A stretch of DNA of 45,560 nt. Source: Planctomycetota bacterium. Lineage in GTDB: Bacteria > Planctomycetota > UBA1135 > UBA2386. Where the stretch lies: assembly GCA_020848735.1 (NCBI GenBank), contig JADLHO010000223.1, positions 1 through 45,560 on the forward strand, read 5' to 3'. A model generated the notes under the pieces. That model made no database searches. It had not been told where the DNA came from and was given only the letters and a program-made list of their open reading frames with translations. The position numbers and the translations under genes were made by a program. Shown piece after piece: positions 8,850 through 16,714 of the stretch; positions within the stretch are counted from its first letter, which is position 1; each line of letters opens with the position of its first letter.

Positions 8850-9479
8850 ATGAACCCGCTCCGCCGGACCCTTCTCGCGCCCGCGCTCGCCGCGAGTGCC
8901 CTCCTCCTGGTGCAGATCCCGCAGGACCCGCCGTCCGCGCCGTCGGGGATCAAGGCGGGGGGCAAGGCGGGGGTCGAGGCGGCCGCGACGGCGCCTTCGG
9001 CGATGGAGGACGGCGCGAGCCTCGCGACCCTGATGAACGCGCTCTACGCCGCGGTCTCCGGGGCGGCGGGCCAGCCCCGCGACTTCGCGCGCCTCGAGCG
9101 CATCGGCCACCGTCTCGGCCGCATCGTGACCTTCGTGCCCGCGAAGGACGGTCCGCGCGTCGTCGCGCAGCCGATCACCGAGTTCGTGCGGCGCTCCGCC
9201 GCGGCGCCGATCGCCGAGGGCTTCCTCGAGACTCCGGTCGTGGAGCGCATCGAGGAGTGGGGGGACATGGCGCAGATCTGGTCGAGCTACGCCGTGCGCC
9301 ACGCGGCCGAGGACGCGGAGCCCTTCGCGCGCGGCATCAACGTGGTGACCGCGGTGCGGGAGGGCGGCCGCTGGCAGGTCCTGCAGGTGCTCTTCCGCGG
9401 CGAGGGCGAGGGCCTCGAGCTGCCGGCGCAGTACCGGACGCCGGACCCCGAGCGCGGGCGCGAGGACGCGCGCCGCTGA
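8850..9479 (+). CDS. Exported protein, possibly NTF2-like
   Basis: A 209-residue protein with an N-terminal signal sequence (MNPLRRTLLAPALAASALLL) and then a low-complexity Gly/Ala/Lys linker to about residue 50. The rest may adopt an NTF2/SnoaL-like fold: an N-terminal helical part (SLATLMNALYAAVSG) is followed by strands ending in INVVTAVREGGRWQVLQVLF, a pattern common in that fold. No catalytic residues stand out. It is divergent from the RqcH-like gene with only 56 bases between start codons, so the promoters overlap; TAGAAG at 8835-8840 could be its -10. Function is unknown and the fold call is tentative. Confidence 0.6.
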   Translation: MNPLRRTLLAPALAASALLLVQIPQDPPSAPSGIKAGGKAGVEAAATAPSAMEDGASLATLMNALYAAVSGAAGQPRDFARLERIGHRLGRIVTFVPAKDGPRVVAQPITEFVRRSAAAPIAEGFLETPVVERIEEWGDMAQIWSSYAVRHAAEDAEPFARGINVVTAVREGGRWQVLQVLFRGEGEGLELPAQYRTPDPERGREDARR

Positions 9480-9518
9480 TCGCGTCGCCGACCGCCGCAG
9501 CCGCGCGCGCCGCTGTCC

Positions 9519-9989
9519 TCAGCCCTTCTTGAGTTCCTCGTCGGGGTCGTAGATCCAGCGGTAGGCGCCGAACTCGAAGTCGACGAGGCCCTCGGGGAAG
9601 AAGAGCCCGAGCTCGCGCGCGGCGGCCTCGGGGCCGTCCGAGCCGTGCACGAGGTTGAAGGAGCGGCTCACGCCGAAGTCGCCGCGGATCGTCCCGGCGG
9701 CCGCATCGGCACCGAAGGTCGCGCCCATCAGGTTGCGGCAGATCTTGATCGCCCCGATGCCCTCGAGGGCGATCGCGACGATGGGCGAGCTCGTCATGAA
9801 CTTCACGAGCCCGGGGTAGAAGGGCCGCGCCTTGTGCGCCTCGTAATGCTTCGCGGCGAGCTCGGCCGACATCTTCATCAACTTGAGGCCGACGATCTTC
9901 AGGCCCTTCTTCTCGAAGCGGGCTAGGATTTCGCCCGCGAGGCCTCGCTGCAGGGCGTCGGGCTTGAGCAGGATGAGCGTGCGTTCCAT
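9519..9989 (-). CDS. ndk: Nucleoside diphosphate kinase
   Basis: A 156-residue NDP kinase, which transfers the gamma phosphate of ATP to NDPs through a phosphohistidine. The N-terminal strand ERTLILLKPDAL and the helix region KHYEAHKARPFYPGLV are standard. The active-site signature NLVHGSDGPEAA carries the catalytic H115. The C-terminus is about 15 residues longer than the usual 140, ending FGAYRWIYDPDEELKKG. The ATG at 9989 is the family start. A TACGCA hexamer (minus strand, 10003-10008) lies 13 bases upstream and may be a -10. The gene is monocistronic and divergent from the lipoprotein gene at 10084. Confidence 0.96.
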   Translation of the reverse strand: MERTLILLKPDALQRGLAGEILARFEKKGLKIVGLKLMKMSAELAAKHYEAHKARPFYPGLVKFMTSSPIVAIALEGIGAIKICRNLMGATFGADAAAGTIRGDFGVSRSFNLVHGSDGPEAAARELGLFFPEGLVDFEFGAYRWIYDPDEELKKG

Positions 9990-10083
9990 CGGTCGATCGA
10001 TCTGCGTAGGGTGCTGGCACCGGCCAAGGCCGCGCGTCGCGGCGCCGGCCGGAGCGACGGCGGAAGGTGATTCGGGGCGGAGG

Positions 10084-10767
10084 ATGATAGCGAGCTCGTC
10101 GCGCGGTTCACGCGCGCTCTCGACCCGGCTCGTGCCGCTCCTGCTGGTGGCGGCGATCCAAACGGGCTGCGGCACCGCGGGAAACCAGGTGCGCGAGGCG
10201 CGCGCCGCGATCGAACGCCAGCGCGTCGACCGCGAACTCGACGAGCTCCAGAAGGCCATCGCGATGCGCCTCGCCCTGGTCGCCGCCGCGCAGCGCGAGC
10301 TCGCGGACGGCGACAGCGCCTGGGTCGAGCTCCGCGCGCGCCAGCGGGCCAGCGCCGCGGACCTGAAGGAAGCCCTCCGCGCGCTCGGTCACATCGAGGA
10401 GGACCTCGCCGCGGCGAGCGCGCGCAAGACCGCCGTCGAGGCCGAGCTCGCCCCGCTGCGCGCCCTCGAGACCGAGCTCGCGCAGCGCACGGCCGCCCGC
10501 GCGGAGCTCGAGGCGAAGCGCCAGGCCACGGACGCCGAACACGCCGCCCTCGCCGCCGAGCTCGCCGAGCTCGAGACGCGCGCCGCCGCGAAGCGCGCGG
10601 AACTCGGCGCCCGGCTCGCCACCGCACGCCAGCTCGTCGAACAGCTCGAGTTCGCGCTCGGGCTGCTCTCGCCGCCGGCGCCTGCGCCGGTGCCGGTGCC
10701 GGTGCCGGCGGGTGAGGCTTCGGGAGAGCCAGCACGCGCGGGGGCCACGCCGACCCAAGGCAAGTAG
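10084..10767 (+). CDS. Coiled-coil putative lipoprotein
   Basis: A 227-residue exported protein with a signal sequence (TRLVPLLLVAAIQTGC) and a cysteine placed as in a lipobox, though glutamine at -3 is unusual, so lipidation is uncertain. Residues 35-195 are almost entirely alpha-helical heptads rich in Ala, Glu, Leu and Arg, predicted as a long coiled coil. The tail is a proline-valine run encoded by a repeated GCCGGT unit (about 10681-10711), then a polar end. No family was recognised; a periplasmic spacer or envelope role is a guess. The ATG at 10084 precedes the basic n-region. Confidence 0.6.
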   Translation: MIASSSRGSRALSTRLVPLLLVAAIQTGCGTAGNQVREARAAIERQRVDRELDELQKAIAMRLALVAAAQRELADGDSAWVELRARQRASAADLKEALRALGHIEEDLAAASARKTAVEAELAPLRALETELAQRTAARAELEAKRQATDAEHAALAAELAELETRAAAKRAELGARLATARQLVEQLEFALGLLSPPAPAPVPVPVPAGEASGEPARAGATPTQGK

Positions 10768-11121
10768 GGACTGGGGCCACGGGGTGCGCTCGTCGCGGTG
10801 CGGAGATGCCGCGCATGGCTCCGGTGCATGCGAGAGTCGGTGACCGTTCCGCGCGCCGCAGGCCGGCCGCGCGCTCGGCGTACCCGATCCGTGTCGACGA
10901 CCCGCTGCGACAGTTGAGGTACGCGCCGCGCCTCCGTGACCCCGCCGATTCCGATCGGGTGCGAGCTTGCAGTTCTCAGTTCCGCTCGGATATCTCACGC
11001 GTGGTCGCGGGGTGCTCGCGACTCCGACTTCGACACCGTCGAAGGGAGTCTGCCCCGCGGCTCGGGGTCGTTCCCATGGACGGCCACGGGAAAGCGAAGT
11101 GGAAGACGAGAGCAAGAACCG
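10768..11121. other. Intergenic stretch with no convincing gene
   Basis: About 350 bases between the coiled-coil lipoprotein and the membrane-protein gene. Short open frames are present but their translations lack domain character or a convincing start. The base composition is less extreme than in neighbouring genes. No tRNA, terminator stem with a T-run or clear promoter was found. Confidence 0.5.
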
Positions 11122-12276
11122 ATGCGGGCGACAGAGCGGCGTCTCGGAGAGGTCCTGATCGAGGACTATCGATGGCCGATTGACTTGGTGCGGAAGGCCT
11201 TGATCGAGCAGGCCGAAGCCGTGCCAGGACCGTCGCGACGGCTCGGCGAGCTGCTCGCGCAGCTCGATCCTTCCCGCATCGCAGACATCGAGGGTGCGCT
11301 CCAGGTTCAAGCCCGCGAGCGGCGCCCGTCTCCCACGCTCCTCGCCGAAGAGATGGCGGCCCTGGGGCGCAATGCGGAATACGAGCGGATGGACATGGCT
11401 CGTCGCATCCGCTGGTACGCGATGCTGCTGATCGGCCTGGTGCTCTACACGTGGTACCCGCTCAGCCTCTTGCTCGGATTGGAGGCGAACCGGCTCTCGG
11501 TCCCGGCGGGATCGGGGGCGACCCGTTGGACCTTGCCGGTGCGTTCCTACGGCGCGATGGGGATCGCGCTCGTGCTCTTCTGTTTCTTCGCCGGCGATTA
11601 CCTCGTGAAGTCCTTCTCGGCCTTCCTGAAGCTGCGTGTCCGCCTGCTGAGGGCCAGACGCGGACTGCGTGCCCACGCGCTGGAGCTACGGCTCCTCCCG
11701 GCAACCACCATGCCGACGCGCGACCCGAACAGCTCGCTCGAATCGGCCGAGAGGCCGGATCCGGACTACTCGCGCTTCCACACCTGGCTGCCGCTCTTCT
11801 ACACGGCGTTCAGCCTGCTCAAGCTCGGACTCCTCGCCGTCTTCGTCTGCCTCCTCTGGAGCGGTGATGTCCATCCGGATCGATACGACGCATACCGGGC
11901 ACTCTGGACCGTCTGCGTGCTCGGGGTCGCGTGGGTGTTCGTCACGGGCAGCATGTGCATCCGCTACAAGCGCACCCTGCTCGAAGCGGAGCTCCTCTCC
12001 CCGACGCGGCCCTTCCCCAAGATCACGACCCATGTGCTGCGCTCGCGCGCGGAGGCATCGCACTGGAGAGGCGGCTACTTCGCGTGGGGACTGGTCCACG
12101 TCGTTCTGCTCGCGGGCTTCTGGCTCGCAGCAGCCGGGGATCGGCCTTGGTATCTCCTGGGCGCCGTCGTGTCGCTTCTCTTCGGGCTCGGCTTGCGCGT
12201 GAGAGACGCGATGTGGAGGTGCCGGGTGCTCCGAGAACTCGCCGGGCTCGCGCCGACCGCTGATCCGCGCGCCTGA
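11122..12276 (+). CDS. Membrane protein with MshEN-like N-terminal module
   Basis: A 384-residue protein of no recognised family. Residues 5-70 contain two short units, RRLGEVLIEDYRW and RRLGELLAQLDPSRIADIE, that resemble the helical GspE/MshE N-terminal (MshEN) repeats of type II secretion and pilus ATPases, a domain that can bind c-di-GMP. Four to six membrane segments follow (for example AMLLIGLVLYTWYPLSLLLG and VHVVLLAGFWLAA), with a cytoplasmic arginine-rich loop. The frame is open upstream to 10936, but that part looks non-coding, so the ATG at 11122 is preferred. Codon use is looser than in neighbouring genes. The gene stands alone. Confidence 0.55.
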   Translation: MRATERRLGEVLIEDYRWPIDLVRKALIEQAEAVPGPSRRLGELLAQLDPSRIADIEGALQVQARERRPSPTLLAEEMAALGRNAEYERMDMARRIRWYAMLLIGLVLYTWYPLSLLLGLEANRLSVPAGSGATRWTLPVRSYGAMGIALVLFCFFAGDYLVKSFSAFLKLRVRLLRARRGLRAHALELRLLPATTMPTRDPNSSLESAERPDPDYSRFHTWLPLFYTAFSLLKLGLLAVFVCLLWSGDVHPDRYDAYRALWTVCVLGVAWVFVTGSMCIRYKRTLLEAELLSPTRPFPKITTHVLRSRAEASHWRGGYFAWGLVHVVLLAGFWLAAAGDRPWYLLGAVVSLLFGLGLRVRDAMWRCRVLRELAGLAPTADPRA

Positions 12277-12284
12277 CGGTCTCG

Positions 12285-13721
12285 TCAGCGCCGACGCGAG
12301 AGCCGCTCGAGCACCTCGCGGCCGCGCTCGGCGTCGAGGCTGCCATTGGTCCTCACCTCGAGCACGACGCAGAGGTCCTCGTCGAGGCCGACGCGGAGGA
12401 GGCGGAGGAGCTTGCCCTCGGCGTCGCGCAGGCCGAGGCGGCGTTCCTTCGCGAAGCCGGCGTGGCCGTCCTGCCAGCCGCTGTCGAGGATGGGGCTGAG
12501 CTCGGCGCGGGCGAAGGTGCGGGCGAGCATCGCGTCGGCGGCGGCACTCGACCAATGCGCGAGGCCTTCGGGGGGACGCAGGCCGCGGAGGCGGAGGGTG
12601 GAGCGGCCGTCGGGACAGGTCCAGGCGGCGTCGAAGGCGGCGAAGCCGCTGGCGAGCGTCGGCGAGAAGCCCTCCGGACCGTGGAAGCGCACGCCGCTCG
12701 CCGCGTGTTCGAAGTCGGCACCGTGGACGCGGGCGCCGAGGTGATGGTCCTCGATGCTCGCCGCGAGTCGTTCGGCCGGCAGACCCAGGTCGTCGAGGGC
12801 GAAGCCGCCGTAGAGCTCCTCGAGCGAGGCGCGTTGGGCCTCGCATTGCGCGCCCGAACCGCGGGCGACGAAGAGCCAGGCGACGCGGCCGAAGGTCGCG
12901 AGCGAGGCCTCGACGATCTGCTCGTCGCCGGGGCGCGAGAAGGTCGCGCGCGCACCGCCGAGCACCGCCGGCCTCGGCTCGAGTGCCGCATAGCGCGGCG
13001 GGAGCCAGGCCCGCGGGGCCGAGTGCTCCCCTGCGCCGAGTTCGACGCCGAGCCGCGCGAGCCACTGCTCGGCGGGCTCGGGGGCGCGGGCGAGATGCAC
13101 CGAGACCATGACCGTGAGGTCGTGGTCGAGCGACCAGAAGGACAGCGACTCGAAGCAGCCGACGCGCTGGCTGCGGCTCGGCACCGTGAGCCACTCCTCG
13201 CCCGCCTCGATGCGGTAGTTGCAGGCCGGACAGTGGAGCAGGCCCCGCGGCGCCGCATCGCGCTCGCGCGGCAACATGGCGAGCATGCCGGGGTCGACGT
13301 CGACCGTGAGCGCGATGCGGAGCGCGCCGCCGACCTCGCGCACCGCGACGAGCGTCGCCTCGCGGGCTTCGGTCTTCGTCGTCGTGCACGCGGTGGTGGC
13401 GCGCACGAGCGCGATCGCGTGGCGGCCCATGGTCCACGAGTCGGCGAGCTCCGAGTGTCGCTCGAGCCGCCCGCTGCCCGTGAGCGCGAGACGCAGGCGC
13501 TCGAGCGTGCGCTCGGTCTGCTCGCGGTGGATCGGCAGGAACAGCGTCACGAGCGCTTCGTGACGGCGCGCGTTGAAGGCCTGATCGAAGCGGGCGATCA
13601 GCTCCTCGACGGCGGCGCGCGTCGGCGCCGCTCCGCCCTGGGCGCGGGCGGCGGAGGGGACTGCGAGGGCCGTCGCGGCGAGCGCGAAGAGCGGCGCGAA
13701 AGGGCTGCGGAGTCCGGTCAT
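12285..13721 (-). CDS. Secreted protein of the sigma/anti-sigma operon
   Basis: A 478-residue protein with a clear signal peptide (APLFALAATALAVPSAARA, cleavage before QGG). Residues 35-100 (VEELIARFDQAFNARRHEAL) look like the start of an NTF2-like domain. A CPACNY motif around residue 170 could bind metal or form a disulfide. The rest is a beta-rich region without recognised family. Its ATG overlaps the stop of the anti-sigma gene by 4 bases, so it is translated as the third gene of the ECF operon. It may be the product or the sensor of that regulon; function is unknown. Confidence 0.65.
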   Translation of the reverse strand: MTGLRSPFAPLFALAATALAVPSAARAQGGAAPTRAAVEELIARFDQAFNARRHEALVTLFLPIHREQTERTLERLRLALTGSGRLERHSELADSWTMGRHAIALVRATTACTTTKTEAREATLVAVREVGGALRIALTVDVDPGMLAMLPRERDAAPRGLLHCPACNYRIEAGEEWLTVPSRSQRVGCFESLSFWSLDHDLTVMVSVHLARAPEPAEQWLARLGVELGAGEHSAPRAWLPPRYAALEPRPAVLGGARATFSRPGDEQIVEASLATFGRVAWLFVARGSGAQCEAQRASLEELYGGFALDDLGLPAERLAASIEDHHLGARVHGADFEHAASGVRFHGPEGFSPTLASGFAAFDAAWTCPDGRSTLRLRGLRPPEGLAHWSSAAADAMLARTFARAELSPILDSGWQDGHAGFAKERRLGLRDAEGKLLRLLRVGLDEDLCVVLEVRTNGSLDAERGREVLERLSRRR

Positions 13722-14476
13722 TCGCCGCGCACCACGGCACCCTGGGCCAGGAGGAGGAGGCCGTCGAGCGGCACGAGCTCGAGATCGTCCTCGTCGGTGC
13801 CGCGTGCGTTCGCCGCGCTGAGCCGCGCGAACGCGGTCGTCGCCGCGGACGGCGAGAAGTTCAGAGCGGACGCCAGCTCTTGGCCGGAGACCCGCTCCGG
13901 CGTCGCTGGATCGCCGCCGCCCGCGAAGGCGAAGGCGAGACCGAGCGCGAGCGCGAGGACGGCCGCAGCGGCGACCAGGGGACGCCGCCAGCGCGGCACG
14001 GCGCGCTCCGAAGCGGGCACGAGCCGGAGCGACGGCGCCGGCGCGGATTCCCGCAACGCATCGAGCGTCCGCTCGACGAAGTCCCACGAGATCCGCGGTG
14101 CCTCGTAGCGCGCGAGCAGGGTCCGCAGGCGCGCGTCCTCCTCGCCGGCCTCGGCCTCGCTCGAGACGACCGCGCGCATCGCGCGGGCGACGAAGTCGGA
14201 GCTGGGCGCCGGGGCGGGCAGCGCGTCGAGCCAGGCGCGGGGCAGCACGATGGACTCGACGGCCTCGGCCTCGGCGCGGATGCGGGCCTGATCGGCGAGC
14301 ACGCGGGCCGTGGCGCGCGCGACGAAGTCCGCGCCGATGCGCGGCCCGCCCGGCTCGTTCGGCGCGAGGCGTGCGAGGTCCGCGGGACGGAAGTCCTCGT
14401 CGTCGTGGGAGGCGGCGCCGTAGAGCGCTCCGCTCGGTGGCTGGGGCGGGATCGATCCTGACTGGTCTCGGTTCAC
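13718..14476 (-). CDS. Putative membrane-anchored anti-sigma factor
   Basis: A 252-residue protein directly after the ECF sigma gene, overlapping it by 4 bases (GTG start inside GTGA). The cytoplasmic N-terminal half carries three related units: ADFVARATARVLA (near residue 49), SDFVARAMRAVVS (near 92) and WDFVERTLDALRE (near 131). A single membrane helix follows (LVAAAAVLALALGLAFAFAG, about residues 168-187), then an extracytoplasmic tail of about 65 residues. No zinc-binding HxxxCxxC motif of ZAS anti-sigma factors is present. The role rests on gene order and topology; the repeated DFVxR helices could be the sigma-binding part. Confidence 0.65.
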   Translation of the reverse strand: MNRDQSGSIPPQPPSGALYGAASHDDEDFRPADLARLAPNEPGGPRIGADFVARATARVLADQARIRAEAEAVESIVLPRAWLDALPAPAPSSDFVARAMRAVVSSEAEAGEEDARLRTLLARYEAPRISWDFVERTLDALRESAPAPSLRLVPASERAVPRWRRPLVAAAAVLALALGLAFAFAGGGDPATPERVSGQELASALNFSPSAATTAFARLSAANARGTDEDDLELVPLDGLLLLAQGAVVRGE

Positions 14477-15060
14477 GTTCCGGTCCCCACGTAACGCGAC
14501 AGACGGTTGCGCAGCGCTTCCTTCGCGCGGTGCAGACGGGACTTCACGGTGCCCTCCGAGACCCCGGTGACCTGGGCGATCGCGGAGTAGTCGAGGCCCT
14601 CGTATTCGCGGAGCACGAAGGCGAGGCGCTGGTCGGGGCCGAGCGCCGCGAGCGCCTCTTCGATCTTCTGGCCGAGCTCCTGGTTCTCCGCGCTGTCGAC
14701 CGGCCGGCGCGCGAGCTCGTCCGCGGGCTCGATCCCGAGCGGGTCGTCGTCGTCGCGCGGACTCATCGAGACCGTGCTGAGGCGGCGGCGCTTGAGGAAG
14801 TCGAAGCAGTGGTTGCGGACGAAGGTGTAGACCCAGGTGCTGAACTTCACGCCGCGCTCGGGCTCGAAGCGGTCGATCGCCCGGAAGACCTTCACGAAGA
14901 TCTCCTGCGCCACGTCCTCGACATCCGCGCGGAAGCGCGCGCCCAGGAAGCGGAACACCGTCGCGATCACCGGCCGATGGAGGCTCTCGATGATGGCGCG
15001 GACGGCGTCCTCGTCACCGCGCTGGGCGCGGGCGATCAACTGGGGAGCGATGTCGGTCAC
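14473..15060 (-). CDS. ECF-type RNA polymerase sigma factor
   Basis: A 195-residue sigma-70 family factor with only regions 2 and 4. Region 2 is DVEDVAQEIFVKVFRAIDRF followed by GVKFSTWVYTFVRNHCFDF. Region 4 contains the helix-turn-helix YSAIAQVTGVSEGTVKSRLHRAKEAL. An acidic linker (SPRDDDDPLG) joins the regions. It starts at GTG 15060 and is the first gene of a three-gene overlapping operon with a putative anti-sigma factor and a secreted protein, so it probably answers an envelope signal. An ECF-like promoter lies upstream at 15087-15112, consistent with autoregulation. Confidence 0.92.
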   Translation of the reverse strand: MTDIAPQLIARAQRGDEDAVRAIIESLHRPVIATVFRFLGARFRADVEDVAQEIFVKVFRAIDRFEPERGVKFSTWVYTFVRNHCFDFLKRRRLSTVSMSPRDDDDPLGIEPADELARRPVDSAENQELGQKIEEALAALGPDQRLAFVLREYEGLDYSAIAQVTGVSEGTVKSRLHRAKEALRNRLSRYVGTGT

Positions 15061-15086
15061 GGGACGGTCGTGCGAGAAGCGGGCTG

Positions 15087-15112
15087 TTCGAGGGGTGCCC
15101 GGCGGGCGTTCC
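15087..15112 (-). promoter_or_regulatory. Candidate ECF-type promoter of the sigma operon
   Basis: On the minus strand a GGAAC box (15108-15112) is followed after 16 bases by TCGAA (15087-15091), 27 bases before the sigma gene's GTG. A GGAAC -35 with a 16-17 base spacer is common for ECF promoters, which often drive their own sigma gene. Short motifs like these can arise by chance. Confidence 0.3.
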
Positions 15113-15177
15113 AGGAATTCCCCGCCGCGCCCCTCGCGGGGCCGGGCCGACGGGGATCGGAGCGGGCCGGACGCGTC

Positions 15178-16614
15178 TCAGAGCTGGTACTTGATGAGAT
15201 CGGGATCGTCGGCGGAGTCGCCGAGCGTCTTCGTGACGAACTCGGCGTCGACCACGACGCGCTTGCCTCCGAGTTCGGAGGCCCGGAACGAGATCTCCTC
15301 CAGGAGGAGTTCGAGCACCGTGAAGAGCCGCCGCGCGCCGATGTCCTGGAGCTGCGTGTTCTGCCGGAACGCGAGGTGGGCGATCCGCTCGAGGCCGCTG
15401 CGCGCGAACTCGAGGGCGACGTTCTCGGTCGCGAGCAGCGACTGGTACTGCCGCGCGAGGCTGTTGCGCGGCTCGGTCAGGATGCGGACGAAGTCCGCCT
15501 CCGTCAGCGGCTTGAGGGCGACGCGGACCGGGAAGCGCCCCTGCAGTTCGGGGATGAGCTCGCTCGGCTTGTGGAAGTGGAAGGCGCCGGCCGCGATGAA
15601 CAGGATGTGGTCGGTGCGGACGTGGCCGTAGCGCGTGTAGACGTCGCAGCCCTCGACGATCGAGAGCAGGTCGCGCTGCACGCCTTCGCGGCTGACGTCG
15701 GGACCGTCGCCGCCGCCGGCGCCGACGATCTTGTCCACCTCGTCGACGAAGATGATCCCGTCGTTCTCGGCGCGGTCGACGGCCTCCGCGTGGATGCGGT
15801 CCTCGTCGAGGAGCTTGTCGGCCTCCTCGTCCTCCGCGAGCTTGCGCGCCTCGGCGACGGTGAGCCGGCGCTGCTTGGTCTTCTGCTGGGGCGCGCGACC
15901 CCAGACCTCCTGCAGCGCGCGCGCGTCGATGCCCATCGCGTCGTTGCCCTGCGGGCCCATGATGTTGAGCGTGGGGGTGCGACGGTCGATGAGTTCGATC
16001 TCCACGAGCGAGGTGTCGAGCTCGCCCGCGGCGAAGGCGCGCTTCAGCTCCTCGCGGGTGCTGCGCTGCTCCTCGGTCTCGGTGAGCTGCTTCTCGAACT
16101 CCGCCATGCTCGGTGGCCGCCAGATGCGGCCGCTCTCGAGCATCGAGCGCACGCGCTCGGGATCGACGATGCCGCGGTTCGCCATCAGCGCGTCGAGGAT
16201 GCGTTCGTTCGCACGCGCCTGCGCCTTGGCGGCGACGGCCTCGGCGTGTTCACGGCGCACCATCGCGACCGAGTTCTCCACGAGATCGCGCACCATCGAC
16301 TCGACGTCGCGACCGTGGTAGCCGACCTCGCTGTACTTCGTCGCCTCGACCTTCACGAACGGCGCGCGCGCGAGAGCGGCGAGGCGCCGCGCGATCTCGG
16401 TCTTGCCGACGCCGGTCGGTCCGATGAGCAGGATGTGCTTCTGGTAGACGACGGCGGAGAGCTCGCGCGCGAGCTGGCGGCGGCGCCAGCGATTGCGCAG
16501 CGCGACGGCCACGGCGCGCTTCGCCTTCTGCTGCCCGACGACGTACTCGTCGAGCTTCGCGAGGATCTCCTGGGGCGTGAGGGCGAGGGGAGTGAAGGGA
16601 CTGGCTTCGGTCAC
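15178..16614 (-). CDS. hslU: HslU, ATPase of the HslUV protease
   Basis: A 478-residue AAA+ unfoldase that in other bacteria feeds proteins into the HslV peptidase. Visible features are the N-terminal block LDEYVVGQQKAKRAVAVALR, Walker A GPTGVGKT (65-72), Walker B IIFVDE (287-292), the intermediate I-domain (about 110-245) and the sensor/C-terminal region ending DLIKYQL. The pore loop reads GYHG (98-101) where E. coli HslU has GYVG. GTG at 16614 is the family start. No hslV lies beside it, although the two are usually adjacent. The ECF sigma gene begins 117 bases downstream and looks separately controlled. Confidence 0.95.
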   Translation of the reverse strand: MTEASPFTPLALTPQEILAKLDEYVVGQQKAKRAVAVALRNRWRRRQLARELSAVVYQKHILLIGPTGVGKTEIARRLAALARAPFVKVEATKYSEVGYHGRDVESMVRDLVENSVAMVRREHAEAVAAKAQARANERILDALMANRGIVDPERVRSMLESGRIWRPPSMAEFEKQLTETEEQRSTREELKRAFAAGELDTSLVEIELIDRRTPTLNIMGPQGNDAMGIDARALQEVWGRAPQQKTKQRRLTVAEARKLAEDEEADKLLDEDRIHAEAVDRAENDGIIFVDEVDKIVGAGGGDGPDVSREGVQRDLLSIVEGCDVYTRYGHVRTDHILFIAAGAFHFHKPSELIPELQGRFPVRVALKPLTEADFVRILTEPRNSLARQYQSLLATENVALEFARSGLERIAHLAFRQNTQLQDIGARRLFTVLELLLEEISFRASELGGKRVVVDAEFVTKTLGDSADDPDLIKYQL

Positions 16615-16714
16615 GGGGTCATGGGCCGCGCGCGGCGCGGCGAAGAGGGGCGGCGGATGCTACCCGACGCCGCGCGCATGGCCCGCGCCCCGTGGCGTCC
16701 TCGGCGAGTCCGGC

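Noticed and set aside
4630..8853. Very long plus-strand open frame opposite the RqcH-like/TPR operon
   Set aside because: It is a shadow of the real minus-strand genes: low-complexity Arg/Glu/Ala translation, no domains. Long antisense frames are expected where third codon positions are almost all G or C.
8944..8985. Possible G-quadruplex in the exported-protein gene
   Set aside because: Only three separated G-runs are present and the region encodes a Gly/Ala/Lys linker, which explains the G content.
10936..11121. Upstream extension of the MshEN-like membrane gene to a GTG at 10936
   Set aside because: The extra 62 residues look non-coding and the MshEN-like unit begins directly after ATG 11122.
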